Source: Roseovarius tolerans
Lineage (GTDB): Bacteria > Pseudomonadota > Alphaproteobacteria > Rhodobacterales > Rhodobacteraceae
DNA: 64,000 nt
NCBI RefSeq assembly: GCF_900109855.1
Contig: NZ_FOBO01000002.1
Coordinates: 186,001-250,000 of the forward strand
Reading direction: 5' to 3'
Shown here one piece after another: positions 36,490-46,575 of this stretch. Under the pieces are notes generated by a model, which saw only the letters and a list, made by a program, of their open reading frames with translations, made no database searches and had not been told where the DNA came from. Numbering within the stretch: position 1 is the stretch's first letter; every line of letters begins with the position of its first letter. The position numbers and the translations under genes are program-made.

Positions 36490-37620
36490 TCAGATCACGG
36501 GCAGGTCGGGTGTCGCAAAACGCGAGAGCCTGCGCGGCGCGGCGTCGGTGATCACGATGTTTTCCTCATGCACCATGATCCGGTTCGGGGCGAGGTTCAC
36601 GCCCGGCTCCAGCGTGATGACCATCCCGGGCTGTAACACGGTCTGATCCTTGGCGGTCAGCGACAGCCCTTCGGTCAGTTGCATGCCCAGACCATGTCCC
36701 AAACGCCCGGCCCCTTCGCCGCCACCGACAATATCGGCCATCGCCTGCCATAGATCACAGGCCCGTTTGCCCGCGCGCGCCACCTCTTCGCCCGCGAGCG
36801 TGGCCTGGATCAGCCGGGCCTGCGCGTCGCGCTGAGCCGGGCTTGATCGCGCGATGGCGAAATTCCGGTCGTAATCGCAGAAATACCCATCCCAGACCGC
36901 GCCGGTGTCGAGCATCAGCACATCACCCTCGGCCAACGGCGCATCCGAGGCGGTCGAAATCACATCCGCATACCCATCCGGCCCGGCCCCGCCTGCAAGA
37001 TAGGGCACCCAATCGGCCCCCTCCTCCAGCAAGAGCCGCTGAAAATCTCGAAAGACGCGGGAAAGCGGCACGCCGGGGGCGGCAATCTCGGCCACCCGGT
37101 CAATGGCGCGGCCCGAGATATCGCAGGCCTGAACGATCTTCGCGATCTCGGCCTCTGACTTCACGGTGCGCAATGCGGCCACGATGCCCTCATCGCCGCG
37201 CCAGTCCAGACCGCTTGCATGGCGCACCCGCTCGAAATCGCCGAGCGGCATGCGCAGGTGGCTCTCGGGGCCATCGGGCACACCGACAGGGCCGCCAATC
37301 TCACGCACGGTATCGGCCAGAAGCGATACCCCGTCATCGTCGGGGTCGGGGGCCGCCCATGTGCGGATATCGCTGATCCATGTCGTCCCCATCAGCGCCG
37401 CGCCAATCGAGGGGATCACCGCCACCGGATCGCCCGAGGCGGGCAGGATCAGAAACCAGGGGCGCGACGGGCTTTCCCAAAAGCGTGTCAGGAACCCGGT
37501 GAAATAGCGGATTTCAGGCTCAGTCGTGAGCAACAGCGCCCCTAGCCCCACCCGCGCCATTTCTGTCTGCGCGCGACGCACCCGCGCGCGGTATTCCGCA
37601 ACCGCAAAGCCGCGCGTCAC
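36490..37620 (-). CDS. M24 family metallopeptidase (aminopeptidase P/creatinase type)
   Basis: The 376-residue protein has a creatinase N-terminal domain (YRARVRRAQTEMARVGLGALLL, IRYFTGFLTRFWESPSRPWFL) and a pita-bread catalytic domain. The five metal ligands of aminopeptidases are present: two Asp in MLDTGAVWDGYFCDYDRNF, His in LGHGLGMQL, Glu in ITLEPGVNL and Glu in MVHEENIVITD. So it is likely an active Xaa-Pro-type hydrolase or an amide hydrolase acting on a small metabolite. The start is GTG at 37620, overlapping the stop of the upstream PLP-lyase gene as GTGA, so the two are coupled and may act in one breakdown route. Confidence 0.88.
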   Translation of the reverse strand: MTRGFAVAEYRARVRRAQTEMARVGLGALLLTTEPEIRYFTGFLTRFWESPSRPWFLILPASGDPVAVIPSIGAALMGTTWISDIRTWAAPDPDDDGVSLLADTVREIGGPVGVPDGPESHLRMPLGDFERVRHASGLDWRGDEGIVAALRTVKSEAEIAKIVQACDISGRAIDRVAEIAAPGVPLSRVFRDFQRLLLEEGADWVPYLAGGAGPDGYADVISTASDAPLAEGDVLMLDTGAVWDGYFCDYDRNFAIARSSPAQRDAQARLIQATLAGEEVARAGKRACDLWQAMADIVGGGEGAGRLGHGLGMQLTEGLSLTAKDQTVLQPGMVITLEPGVNLAPNRIMVHEENIVITDAAPRRLSRFATPDLPVI

Positions 37621-38648
37621 CCCTCGGCCTCTTCGCTGAGGATGCACAGCACGCGCGCATCCCCCGCCAGATCGAGCCCGCGCAGCGCCGCCACGCCGGC
37701 CGCGCCCGAGGGGGTTGAGGCAAGTCCGTTGGCCGCCAAATCCGGCAGCACCGCCTCGGCCTCGGCGTCGGAGATCGTGACAAAGGCGTCGGCATCCCGC
37801 GCCAACCCCTTGAGCGCGATCAGTGACGGCACCTTGCAATCAAGCCGCCCCATGTTCGACACCTCGCCACTCGTCTCGACCGGGCGCCCCTCACGGATGC
37901 TCTCTTGCAGGGCTGGTGCGCGTTCGGGCTCGACCACGATGATTTGCGGGCCGTCGCCCCAGACATGGCGGAACCAGGCCGCTGCCGCCCCGGCCAGCCC
38001 GCCGACCCCGGCCTGCAAAAGGATATGGCTGGGCGGCTCGACCATCTGCCGCGTCACCTCTTCGGCCATGGCGAGGTAGCCTTCCATAAGGCGATGCGGC
38101 ACCTCGAAATAGGCGGGCCATGAACTGTCGGACAGAAGTGTCCAGTCATTGTCGGTCGCAGCCCGCCCGGCGGCCACCATGCTCGCCTCGTAATCGACGC
38201 CGTCGCGGATCACCTCGGCGCCCTTGGCGCGCAGCTTGTCGGCGAACCATTCTGGCACCCGTTCCGACAGGTAGATCACCGCCCGCGCGCCGAAGATATG
38301 GGCACCCGCCGCCACGGACAGGCCGTGATTTCCCGCGCTCGCCGTCACATAGGTTCGACCCGTGAGCGCGTGGCGCATGTCCTCGGCCGCGGTTTCGGCG
38401 GCGTCATGTGCGATGACGTAGGCGGCCCCAAGCGCCTTGAAACTGCCCAGCCCCATGCGCCCGCGCTCGTCCTTGATCCAGAGGTCCGCACCGAACCCTT
38501 CGACATGGCGCAACGGCGTCTCTGCCGCCGCCGGACAGCGTGCCAGAAGGTTGCGCACCGCATCTGCATCCACGCTTGGCCACGGCGCACCGGCAAGCAA
38601 GGCCTCGTCCATGCCCTTGCCGCGAAACGGATTTTCCACAGTTTTCAT
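37617..38648 (-). CDS. PLP-dependent lyase, diaminopropionate ammonia-lyase-like
   Basis: The 343-residue fold type II enzyme has the PLP lysine Lys71 in GLGSFKALGAAY, the phosphate-side ASAGNHGLSVAAGAHIFGARAVIYL, and the glycine loop LQAGVGGLAGAAAAWF. These match 2,3-diaminopropionate ammonia-lyases, which make pyruvate and two ammonia; it is shorter than the usual 400 residues. The N-terminal NPFRGKG is also family-like. A related threonine- or hydroxyaspartate-type lyase role cannot be excluded. It overlaps the downstream M24 gene. Confidence 0.8.
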   Translation of the reverse strand: MKTVENPFRGKGMDEALLAGAPWPSVDADAVRNLLARCPAAAETPLRHVEGFGADLWIKDERGRMGLGSFKALGAAYVIAHDAAETAAEDMRHALTGRTYVTASAGNHGLSVAAGAHIFGARAVIYLSERVPEWFADKLRAKGAEVIRDGVDYEASMVAAGRAATDNDWTLLSDSSWPAYFEVPHRLMEGYLAMAEEVTRQMVEPPSHILLQAGVGGLAGAAAAWFRHVWGDGPQIIVVEPERAPALQESIREGRPVETSGEVSNMGRLDCKVPSLIALKGLARDADAFVTISDAEAEAVLPDLAANGLASTPSGAAGVAALRGLDLAGDARVLCILSEEAEG

Positions 38649-38745
38649 GATACCCCCTTGTTTCGCGTATCAGAGCGAAAGCGGTCCGTGGCGTCAATGC
38701 CTCAGCTGTGACCAGAGGAAAATTTCACCTGCGCGAAATTTATCA

Positions 38746-38771
38746 GGAACAAGATTGCGGCCCCTGTCGTT
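38746..38771 (+). promoter_or_regulatory. GGAAC-N17-CGTT promoter (ECF/EcfG type)
   Basis: GGAAC at 38746-38750 and CGTT at 38768-38771 with a 17-base spacer match the consensus of alphaproteobacterial general-stress (EcfG) and related ECF promoters. It is 78 bp before the next gene. Confidence 0.6.
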
Positions 38772-38848
38772 GTCCCACCAAGCGCGTATGAAGCGCGTTG
38801 AACTCAACCGCAGGGTGCGCCCTGCGCTAGCAGAAACGGAGGACTGTA

Positions 38849-39349
38849 ATGACATTCCACAAACTCGCGCTCGCAACCGCATTGACCAGTGTCACCGCGA
38901 TGGCAGCCTATGCCGACGAAGGCACGTACCAGAGCTCCAAGGATGCCGACGAAACGACGGCAGAAGCCACACAGAGCTCTGAAATGGAGGCGACCATGAG
39001 CGATGACGGTCAACTCACCGCGCCGAGCAGTGTCGACCTGGCGAACAAGGAGTTCACCAATTCGGACAAGACGCTGATCGAGAACGTGCTCACGCAAGCC
39101 GACGATGGCGCGACGCTGAACTCTGTCGATGACGTCATCATTGGTGAGGTCACTTCGCACGCGGGCAACCGCGACGCCGAGCATCTGGTCTATGTCGATA
39201 TTCGCGATGATGCCGACCTTGCTGCGGACAAGATCGCGTTCGAGGCTGGCACGCTCAGCGCCGAGGAATCCGGTGGGTTGGAATATGCCTACTCGATGGA
39301 GCAATTGCGCACTGCAGTGGCCGCCAAGGTCGCCGCAATGAAGCAATAA
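38849..39349 (+). CDS. Small exported protein of unknown function, PRC-barrel-like
   Basis: The 166-residue protein has a signal peptide (MTFHKLALATALTSVTAMAAYA), a Ser/Thr/Glu-rich linker, and a domain with LNSVDDVIIGEVTSH that resembles the start of a PRC-barrel, a small beta domain found in many stress-linked exported proteins of alphaproteobacteria. The ribosome binding site GGAGG lies seven bases before the start. A GGAAC-N17-CGTT promoter suggests control by an ECF sigma factor, perhaps for stress. A strong terminator follows. The function is not known. Confidence 0.75.
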   Translation: MTFHKLALATALTSVTAMAAYADEGTYQSSKDADETTAEATQSSEMEATMSDDGQLTAPSSVDLANKEFTNSDKTLIENVLTQADDGATLNSVDDVIIGEVTSHAGNRDAEHLVYVDIRDDADLAADKIAFEAGTLSAEESGGLEYAYSMEQLRTAVAAKVAAMKQ

Positions 39350-39373
39350 GACAGGCAAATCGGATCCGCCTGT

Positions 39374-39407
39374 GGCCCGGCCCTTTGGCCGGGCCCTTCT
39401 TTTTTCA
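39374..39407 (+). terminator. Rho-independent terminator
   Basis: GGCCCGGCC and GGCCGGGCC form a 9-bp stem with loop CTTT, followed by a T-rich tract. It ends the transcript of the small exported protein. Confidence 0.88.
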
Positions 39408-39510
39408 AGGCTCAGGATTCTGACTGTCCGGCGTGAGCGGCCCCTTTCCCCGGCCTGCGCAATGGCCTAAAGAGACGCGCAATCGGACCACCTTGGGGGA
39501 TTCCAGTCAA

Positions 39511-41676
39511 ATGCAGGAACCGGCACTCACGCCCGAACTGATCGAGGCCCATGGGCTCAAGCCCGACGAGTACGATCGCATCCTCGAAATCATCGGACGC
39601 GAACCGACATTCACCGAGCTTGGCATCTTCTCGGCGATGTGGAACGAGCACTGTTCCTACAAATCCTCCAAGAAATGGCTGCGCACCCTGCCCACCACCG
39701 GGCCACAGGTGATCTGCGGTCCGGGCGAAAACGCGGGCGTGGTCGATATCGGCGACGGGCAGGCCGTGGTCTTCAAGATGGAGAGCCACAATCACCCCTC
39801 CTATATCGAGCCCTATCAGGGCGCGGCGACCGGCGTGGGGGGTATCCTGCGCGATGTCTTTACGATGGGCGCGCGCCCGATTGCGGCGATGAATTCGCTC
39901 AGCTTCGGCGAGGTGTCGCACCCCAAGACCCGCCAGCTTGTGCATGGCGTGGTCGCGGGCGTCGGCGGCTATGGCAACTGTTTCGGCGTGCCCTGCGTGG
40001 GCGGCGAGGTGCGGTTCGATCCGGCCTATAACGGCAATTGCCTCGTCAACGCCTTCGCGGCAGGGCTGGCCGACGCTGACAAGATCTTCTACTCCGCCGC
40101 CTCGGGCGTCGGCATGCCGGTGGTTTACCTCGGGGCCAAGACAGGCCGCGACGGTGTCGGCGGGGCCACGATGGCATCGGCCGAGTTCGACGAGACCATC
40201 GAGGAAAAGCGCCCCACCGTGCAGGTCGGCGACCCGTTCACCGAAAAGCGCCTGATGGAGGCCACGCTGGAGCTGATGCAGACCGGCGCGGTGATTTCGA
40301 TTCAGGACATGGGGGCAGCGGGCCTCACGTGTTCCGCCGTGGAGATGGGCGACAAGGGCGGGCTGGGCGTCAGGCTGCAACTCGATGCGGTGCCGCAGCG
40401 CGAGACGGGCATGACGGCCTATGAGATGATGCTGTCGGAGAGCCAGGAGCGCATGCTGATGGTTCTGCGCCCGGAAAAAGAGGCCGAGGCGCGGGCTGTG
40501 TTCGAGAAATGGGATCTCGATTTCGCCATCGTCGGTGAAACCATCGCCGAGGACCGCTTTCTCATCCTGCATGGCAACGACGTGAAGGCCGATCTGCCGC
40601 TGGCTACCCTGTCGGGCAGCGCGCCGGTATATGACCGGCCCTGGGTGGAGCCTACCCTGCCAGAGGCGCTTGATCCCGCCTCGGTGCCCGGTGTGGACCC
40701 CATCGACGGGCTGCGCGCGCTGATCGCCTCGCCCAATTATTGCTCGCGCCAATGGGTGTATGAGCAATACGACACCATGGTCATGGCCGACAGCGCCCGC
40801 ACGCCCGGTCAGGGCGCGGGGCTGATCCGCGTGCATGGCACCGAAAAGCTGCTGGCCTTCACCTCGGACGTGACCCCGCGCTATGTGGCGGCGAACCCGG
40901 TCGAGGGCGGCAAGCAGGCGGTGGCCGAGGCCTATCGCAACCTCTCGGCGCTCGGGGCGGTGCCGCTCGCCAGCACCGACAACCTCAACTTCGGCAATCC
41001 CGAAAAACCCGAGATCATGGGCCAGTTCGTGGGGGCCATCAAGGGCATCGGCGAGGCTGTCGCGGCGCTCGACATGCCGATCGTGTCGGGCAATGTCTCG
41101 CTCTATAACGAGACCGACGGCACGGCGATCCTGCCGACACCGACCATCGGGGCGGTGGGCCTGATCCGCGACCCCGAAACGGCGATCACCGGCGAGGCGC
41201 GCGAGGGACATGTGGCGCTTGTTCTGGGTGAAACCCATGGCCATCTTGGTCAATCTGCGCTTCTGGCCGAGGTGTTCAACCGCGTCGAGGGTGACGCGCC
41301 CCCGGTCGATCTGGACGCCGAGAAGCGGCACGGCGATTTCATCCGCGCCAATCACGCGCTGATCAAGGCCTGCACCGATCTCAGCGATGGCGGTCTGGCG
41401 CTTGCGGCCTTCGAGATGGCCGAGGCGGCAGGCGTTGGGCTGTATCTGGACAGCGACGACACCGCGACGCTCTTTGGCGAGGATCAGGGCCGCTATCTGA
41501 TCGCATGCAATTTCGATCAGGCCGAGGCGTTGATGATCGCCGCCGGTCAGGCCGGGGTGATGCTTGCGTCGGTGGGCCGGTTCACCGGCGATGCGGTGCG
41601 CATGGGCCGCTCTGAGGCCCCGCTCAGCGATTTGTCCGAGGTGTTCCGGGGCAGCTTCGGGGCGACATTCGGCTGA
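39511..41676 (+). CDS. purL: Phosphoribosylformylglycinamidine synthase subunit II
   Basis: PurL makes formylglycinamidine ribonucleotide from FGAR, ATP and glutamine-derived ammonia in purine synthesis. The 721-residue product has the length of the small PurL that works with PurQ and PurS. Motifs include [61 protein letters not shown]-like and [16 protein letters not shown]. The start at 39511 ([16 protein letters not shown]) is preferred, with GGGGGA upstream; the frame extends to 39433 but without family similarity. purQ and purS are not adjacent. Confidence 0.96.
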   Translation: MQEPALTPELIEAHGLKPDEYDRILEIIGREPTFTELGIFSAMWNEHCSYKSSKKWLRTLPTTGPQVICGPGENAGVVDIGDGQAVVFKMESHNHPSYIEPYQGAATGVGGILRDVFTMGARPIAAMNSLSFGEVSHPKTRQLVHGVVAGVGGYGNCFGVPCVGGEVRFDPAYNGNCLVNAFAAGLADADKIFYSAASGVGMPVVYLGAKTGRDGVGGATMASAEFDETIEEKRPTVQVGDPFTEKRLMEATLELMQTGAVISIQDMGAAGLTCSAVEMGDKGGLGVRLQLDAVPQRETGMTAYEMMLSESQERMLMVLRPEKEAEARAVFEKWDLDFAIVGETIAEDRFLILHGNDVKADLPLATLSGSAPVYDRPWVEPTLPEALDPASVPGVDPIDGLRALIASPNYCSRQWVYEQYDTMVMADSARTPGQGAGLIRVHGTEKLLAFTSDVTPRYVAANPVEGGKQAVAEAYRNLSALGAVPLASTDNLNFGNPEKPEIMGQFVGAIKGIGEAVAALDMPIVSGNVSLYNETDGTAILPTPTIGAVGLIRDPETAITGEAREGHVALVLGETHGHLGQSALLAEVFNRVEGDAPPVDLDAEKRHGDFIRANHALIKACTDLSDGGLALAAFEMAEAAGVGLYLDSDDTATLFGEDQGRYLIACNFDQAEALMIAAGQAGVMLASVGRFTGDAVRMGRSEAPLSDLSEVFRGSFGATFG

Positions 41677-41938
41677 ATCGAGATGTCGATTTTGGCCTGG
41701 AGCAGACGTTAGAGTGCAGCACCAATGCGCGGAATCAAGGTGCCGCAGGCACCGCCGCGCAGCGCCCGACCGCCCCCTCGGGCGGGCGCATTTGCAACGT
41801 TTCAAGCCATTGAAAACGCGGGAGTGTTGGCTGGCATAAAGTGCGATCCACATAGGTTGCTGCGCCCACCCGGCGGTCGGGCACTGCACGGCTTGTCTCT
41901 GAAACCGCCAACGGCAGTTCCAGACCACCACGCCCCGC
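41677..41938. other. Intergenic stretch of 262 bp between convergent genes
   Basis: There is no gene between purL and the convergent hflX. A GC-rich imperfect hairpin (about 41761-41790) could serve as a terminator. The rest shows no recognisable signal. Confidence 0.4.
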
Positions 41939-43216
41939 TCACATATCTTCGAACTGCTGCTCCTGCCGGGCCGTCCAGCGGACGGTCAGATCAAAGCCGT
42001 CCTCGGTCTGACGCTCATCCTCAACCAGGTCCTTCTGAAACAACCACGCGCGCTTGCGGCCCTCGTCGAAGCCCAGGTGCACGTCGCTCAGGTGCCGCAC
42101 CTCGGCGAGCGCCTGTGACACCGCCGTGACCAGATCGTCGATGCCCTGCCCCGTCACCGCAGACAGCGCCTGAACCCCGTCCTGCCGGGCTGCCTGCGTC
42201 ATGGCAGCGGCGCGCGCTTCATCCTCCAACCGGTCGATCTTGTTCCATATCTCGATCTGCGGCACCGTGTCCTTGACCCCAAGACTTTCGAGGATCGTCG
42301 CCACGTCGCGCGCCTGTGCCGCGCTCTCGGGATGCGAGATGTCGCGCACGTGGCAGATAAGGTCCGCCTCCAGCACTTCTTCCAGCGTGGCGCGGAACGC
42401 GGCCACCAGTTCGGTCGGCAGGTCGCTGATGAAACCCACCGTGTCCGACAGGATCACTTCCGCTCCGCCGCCCGGCAGAACGACCCGGCGCATCGTCGGG
42501 TCGAGCGTTGCGAAGAGCATGTCCTTGGCCATGACATCTGCGCCGGTCAGGCGATTGAAAAGTGTGGATTTTCCGGCGTTTGTATAGCCGACCAGGGCGA
42601 CGATCGGGAACGGCACCTTGGCGCGCGCGGCACGGTGCAGGGTGCGGGTTTTGACGACCTTTTCCAACTGCCGCCGCAAGCGCACCAGTTGCTCGTCGAT
42701 GGCGCGCCGGTCGGCCTCGATCTGCGTCTCGCCGGGGCCGCCGACAAAGCCCAAACCACCACGCTGCCGCTCGAGATGGGTCCACGCCCGCACGAGGCGC
42801 GTGCGCTGATAGCTGAGTGCGGCCATCTCGACCTGCAGCACGCCCTCGCGGGTCGCCGCCCGGTCGCTGAAAATCTCCAAAATCAAACCGGTCCGGTCGA
42901 GGATCTTGATATCCCACGCCTTTTCCAGATTGCGTTGCTGCACCGGTGTCAGGGGCCCATCGACCAGCACCAGATCAGCCTCGGCGGCGGTGATCGCCTC
43001 TTTCAACTCCTCACGCTTGCCCTTGCCAAAGAGCCGCCCAGCATCGGGCTTGCGCAGCCGCACGACCTGTGCGCCAGCGACCTCCAGATCCGGCAGTGCG
43101 TGGGCGAGCGATACCGCCTCTTCGAGCGCAAGTTCAGGGTCGCGCGCCCTATCGGCGCCGACAATCTCGGGGTGGATGACCCAGGCCCGGGTGATCGGGC
43201 GAGCATGTTCCTTCAA
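41939..43216 (-). CDS. hflX: GTPase HflX
   Basis: HflX is a ribosome-binding GTPase that splits stalled ribosomes after heat or antibiotic stress. The 425-residue protein has the N-terminal GTP-binding-protein-type domain with [14 protein letters not shown] and [16 protein letters not shown], a coiled-coil middle with [12 protein letters not shown], and the G domain with [24 protein letters not shown] and NKIDRLED. Its start overlaps the hfq stop by 4 bp, the hfq-hflX order found widely in proteobacteria. Confidence 0.96.
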   Translation of the reverse strand: MKEHARPITRAWVIHPEIVGADRARDPELALEEAVSLAHALPDLEVAGAQVVRLRKPDAGRLFGKGKREELKEAITAAEADLVLVDGPLTPVQQRNLEKAWDIKILDRTGLILEIFSDRAATREGVLQVEMAALSYQRTRLVRAWTHLERQRGGLGFVGGPGETQIEADRRAIDEQLVRLRRQLEKVVKTRTLHRAARAKVPFPIVALVGYTNAGKSTLFNRLTGADVMAKDMLFATLDPTMRRVVLPGGGAEVILSDTVGFISDLPTELVAAFRATLEEVLEADLICHVRDISHPESAAQARDVATILESLGVKDTVPQIEIWNKIDRLEDEARAAAMTQAARQDGVQALSAVTGQGIDDLVTAVSQALAEVRHLSDVHLGFDEGRKRAWLFQKDLVEDERQTEDGFDLTVRWTARQEQQFEDM

Positions 43217-43452
43217 TTGGCGTCGTCACCGTCATAGAGGTTCACGGGCTGCGACGGCATGATCGTCGACACGGCATGCTTGTAGACCAGCTGCGATTGA
43301 CCGTCGCGCCGCAACAGAATGCAGAAATTGTCGAACCAGGTAATCACACCTTGCAGCTTGACCCCGTTGATCAGGAATACCGTGACCGGGATCTTGGTCT
43401 TGCGCACCTGATTGAGAAACGCGTCCTGCAAATTTTGCCGATCAGAAGCCAT
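43213..43452 (-). CDS. hfq: RNA chaperone Hfq
   Basis: Hfq forms a hexameric ring that pairs small RNAs with mRNAs. The 79-residue protein has the Sm1 motif ([18 protein letters not shown]) and the Sm2 motif ([10 protein letters not shown]), preceded by [14 protein letters not shown], and only a short acidic tail, as in Rhodobacterales. It is the partner expected for the candidate sRNA at 36382-36463. Confidence 0.97.
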   Translation of the reverse strand: MASDRQNLQDAFLNQVRKTKIPVTVFLINGVKLQGVITWFDNFCILLRRDGQSQLVYKHAVSTIMPSQPVNLYDGDDAN

Positions 43453-43569
43453 TCAATATCCTGCCTTTTTTCTTGCGCACGCCGCGTATCGGCGCGTCTT
43501 TCATCCCTGACACGCAAGCGAGTATGTCCTGCCAGCGCGTGAGTTTCCAGCCCAAAATTGCGCGCCCGG

Positions 43570-45093
43570 TCAATCCCGCCAGACCGTGGGGTTGAGCAGC
43601 GCGATCAGCGCGAGCGTCTCGAGCCGACCCAGCACCATTGCCGTCGCATAGACGAGTTTCGCCCCCTCGCCCAGCTGTGCCAGCCGGATCGGCTCTTCGC
43701 TGGCGGCATGGATCAGCGGGCCGGTGGTCGACAGGCCCGACAGGGCGAGGATCAGCGCGGATTCGAAGGTCTGACCAAACAGCGCCAGCACGGCGGTCAG
43801 CGCGGTCAGCGTCAGCGCAAACAGCATGAAGAAGATCCACGCGATATAGGCACCCTGCCGCCGGATGCGCCGTCCCGGCCCCGAGGCGCGCCCGACCGAG
43901 GAGGGATGGATGAGCCGCTCCACCTCGCGTTGGCCATGCAGGTAGAGGGCATAGACCCGCAGCAGCTTTACCCCGCCCGCCGTGGTGGCCACGCCGCCGC
44001 CGACCAGCGCAAGTCCCATCAGGATGAGCCCCGGTGTCTTGAGCCCGGACCAATCGCGGGCCGCCTGCCAGTCGGCGCTCTCGAAGCCGGTGGTCGACAG
44101 GAACGACAGCACCGTGAACACCGCCCCCCAGAGCGAGCGCAGCACGCCCTGCCAATCGGCGGGGTCGGACACCTCGAAGGCACCAATCCAGTGCCGCAGA
44201 AACAGCAGCATCGGCACCCCCGCCACGATCATCAGGCCCAGCCGGAACTCAGGGTCGTAAAACAGTCCCTGCCGCACCGTCGGCACCGTGTCCGACGAGA
44301 ATGTGAGCCGCGACAACGAGAAGATCAGGAACAGGAAGATCGCGAATTCCCCGGCAAAACCCGAAACCCCGTTCTGCAGACCACCGATCGAGGAAATACC
44401 GCTGGTCGACATCGTCGACATCGCGTGCACGGCGGCCACGAAGGCGCGCTCGCCACCCGCCATGAGAATGATCCAGAGCGCCGCTGTCAGCCCGATATAG
44501 ACCGGTCCGAGGGTCAGCGTGATCTGCGCCAATCGTCGCGCCGGGCTTGCCCGCTGGAACCGCCCCAACAGGGCGTCATCCTGCCCTGGTTCAGCGCGTA
44601 CCGTGACCTCGAAGCCCCCGAGGCTCATCGGCGCGAGCACGGCGGAGGCGGAAATCCAGATCAGCAATCCCCCCGACCAGCCGACAATGGCGCGCCACAG
44701 GTGCAGGCTGTCCATGATCCGCCCCGGCACACCAAAGAGCGTGGCCCCGGTGGTGGTGAAGCTCGACACCATCTCGAAATAGGCGTTGAGATATGTGGTC
44801 GTCTCTACCCCTTCGTAGAACGGCAGCGCCAGATAGACCGGCAGCAGCAGATAGGCCAGCAGCAACGAGGCGAGGTTTTGCGCGTCGGTCATCTCGCGCG
44901 CCGCATCGCGCCCCGACATCGCCAGCCCGATCACCACGACCAGCGCCAGCCCCAGGAGCCCCGAATTCCCAAACGCACGCGCCACGCTGCTATCGCCGCG
45001 CATCAGCGCATCGACCATCGGCAGGAACATCAACAGACCGGCGACACCGGCGAGAATGAGGATCAGGGGAAATCGCAGGAGACGCGCGGTCAT
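43570..45093 (-). CDS. trkH: Potassium uptake channel protein TrkH
   Basis: The 507-residue membrane protein has the repeated pore motifs of the TrkH/KtrB family, for example FEMVSSFTTTGATLF, AMSTMSTSGISSIGG, SFLSTTGFESAD and LSGLSTTGPLIH, in which the glycine of each selectivity loop is visible. It imports potassium at the inner membrane, gated by TrkA. The start at 45093 is 4 bp after the trkA stop. The start codon has no strong ribosome binding site, so translation probably depends on coupling to trkA. Confidence 0.94.
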   Translation of the reverse strand: MTARLLRFPLILILAGVAGLLMFLPMVDALMRGDSSVARAFGNSGLLGLALVVVIGLAMSGRDAAREMTDAQNLASLLLAYLLLPVYLALPFYEGVETTTYLNAYFEMVSSFTTTGATLFGVPGRIMDSLHLWRAIVGWSGGLLIWISASAVLAPMSLGGFEVTVRAEPGQDDALLGRFQRASPARRLAQITLTLGPVYIGLTAALWIILMAGGERAFVAAVHAMSTMSTSGISSIGGLQNGVSGFAGEFAIFLFLIFSLSRLTFSSDTVPTVRQGLFYDPEFRLGLMIVAGVPMLLFLRHWIGAFEVSDPADWQGVLRSLWGAVFTVLSFLSTTGFESADWQAARDWSGLKTPGLILMGLALVGGGVATTAGGVKLLRVYALYLHGQREVERLIHPSSVGRASGPGRRIRRQGAYIAWIFFMLFALTLTALTAVLALFGQTFESALILALSGLSTTGPLIHAASEEPIRLAQLGEGAKLVYATAMVLGRLETLALIALLNPTVWRD

Positions 45094-45097
45094 CGGA

Positions 45098-46477
45098 TCA
45101 GAAATAGTCGATTGAGACCTGCAGCAGCTTTTCGACCGCTGCCACATCCGCCGCAAGCGCGAAGATCACCACCGCGTCGCCCGCCTCGATCCGCAATCCG
45201 CCGCGCGGCTTGTGGATCTTGTCGCCCTTCTTAACGCCGCCGAGCAGCACCCCTTCGGGAAAGTCGATATCGCGCAGCGCCGCCCCGGCGATCGACGAGG
45301 TCGACATCACTTCGGCCTCGATCACCTCGGCCTCGGCATCGCCGATGGAATAGACGCCGCGCACCCGCCCGTGCCGGATATGCCTCAGGATCGAACTGAC
45401 GGTTGTGGCGCGCGGGTTGATATAGGCGTCGATGCCCAGTGGATCGAGCAACGGCACCATCGTGGGATCGTTGATCAGTGAGATCGCAAAGGGGCAACCC
45501 TCGGACTTGGCGCGCACGGCGGCAAGCATGTTTGTCTTGTCGTCATCAGTCACCGCCAGCACCGCATCCGCGCGCGCAATGCCTGCCTCGGCCAGCAGCG
45601 CCGCGTTGAGCCCGTCGCCATTCAGCACGATGGTCCGTTCCAGCGCATCCGCCGCGCGTTCAGCGCAGGCGCGGTTCTTTTCGATCACCTTGGCGCGGAT
45701 ACGCCCGCCGGGTCGCTTTTCCAGGGCCTGCGCCACCGCAAGGCCGATATTGCCACCGCCGATGATGACCACGCGCTCTTGCTTCTTTTGCGACTTGCCG
45801 AAAACCTCAAGCGTGCGCGGAACGTCATCCACCGGCGCGAAGATATAACACTCGTCGCCCTCGAACAGCTGATCGCCGGATTCAGGCGCAAAAAGCCGCC
45901 CCTCGCGGCGCACCGCCAGCACCACGACCCGCAGCGTCGAGAACAGATCACTCAACTGCCGCAGCGGTGTGTTGAGCACCGGGCAATCCTCTTCCAGGCG
46001 GATGCCCATGAGCTGCGCGCTGTCGTCCATGAAGGTCACGGTGTCGAAGGCGGCAGGGGCTGCCAGACGCTGCAGCGCGGCCTGCGCGACCTCGCGCTCG
46101 GGGCTGATCACCACGTCGATGGGCATGTGATCACGGCGGTAGAGATCGGAATAGATCGCGTCGAGATAGGACTGGCTGCGCAACCGGGCGATCTTGCGCC
46201 GGATGTCGAACACCGAATGCGCCACCTGGCAGATCACCATGTTGACCTCATCGGAATAGGTGGCGGCGATGATCATGTCGGCATCGCGCGCGCCCGCGCG
46301 GTCCAGCACGTCCGGATAAGAGGCAAAGCCGGTGAGCCCCTGCACGTCGAGCGTGTCGGTGGCCCGGCGCACCAGATCGGGATTGTTGTCCACGACCGTG
46401 ACATCGTTGCGTTCGCCCGACAGATGCCGCGCGATCTGCCAGCCCACCTGACCGGCCCCGCAGATGATGACCTTCAT
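45098..46477 (-). CDS. trkA: Potassium uptake regulatory protein TrkA
   Basis: The 459-residue cytoplasmic protein has two tandem NAD(H)-binding domains, with IICGAGQVGWQIARHL at the N-terminus and VVIIGGGNIGLAVAQAL near residue 235, each followed by an RCK-C domain. TrkA forms a ring below TrkH and controls potassium flow in response to nucleotides. It is the first gene of the trkA-trkH pair. Confidence 0.96.
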   Translation of the reverse strand: MKVIICGAGQVGWQIARHLSGERNDVTVVDNNPDLVRRATDTLDVQGLTGFASYPDVLDRAGARDADMIIAATYSDEVNMVICQVAHSVFDIRRKIARLRSQSYLDAIYSDLYRRDHMPIDVVISPEREVAQAALQRLAAPAAFDTVTFMDDSAQLMGIRLEEDCPVLNTPLRQLSDLFSTLRVVVLAVRREGRLFAPESGDQLFEGDECYIFAPVDDVPRTLEVFGKSQKKQERVVIIGGGNIGLAVAQALEKRPGGRIRAKVIEKNRACAERAADALERTIVLNGDGLNAALLAEAGIARADAVLAVTDDDKTNMLAAVRAKSEGCPFAISLINDPTMVPLLDPLGIDAYINPRATTVSSILRHIRHGRVRGVYSIGDAEAEVIEAEVMSTSSIAGAALRDIDFPEGVLLGGVKKGDKIHKPRGGLRIEAGDAVVIFALAADVAAVEKLLQVSIDYF

Positions 46478-46575
46478 GTCTCTTGCCTCATCCTGTCTGA
46501 CGCCGTTGCATGACAGAAGGGTCAGATGCGGTCAATTGCTTTGTCCCCGGCGCGCGGCCCGGCTATGATGCGGGC

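Noticed and set aside
39350-39510. Riboswitch upstream of purL
   Set aside because: The gap is mostly the terminator of the previous gene and a short leader; no purine-type or other aptamer pattern is visible.
39412-41931. An 839-codon minus-strand frame
   Set aside because: It is antisense to purL, which is certain; the composition is rich in His, Arg and Gly as expected for a shadow frame.
43558-45234. A 558-codon plus-strand frame opposite trkH
   Set aside because: Low-complexity Arg/Gln/His-rich translation; trkH is well supported.
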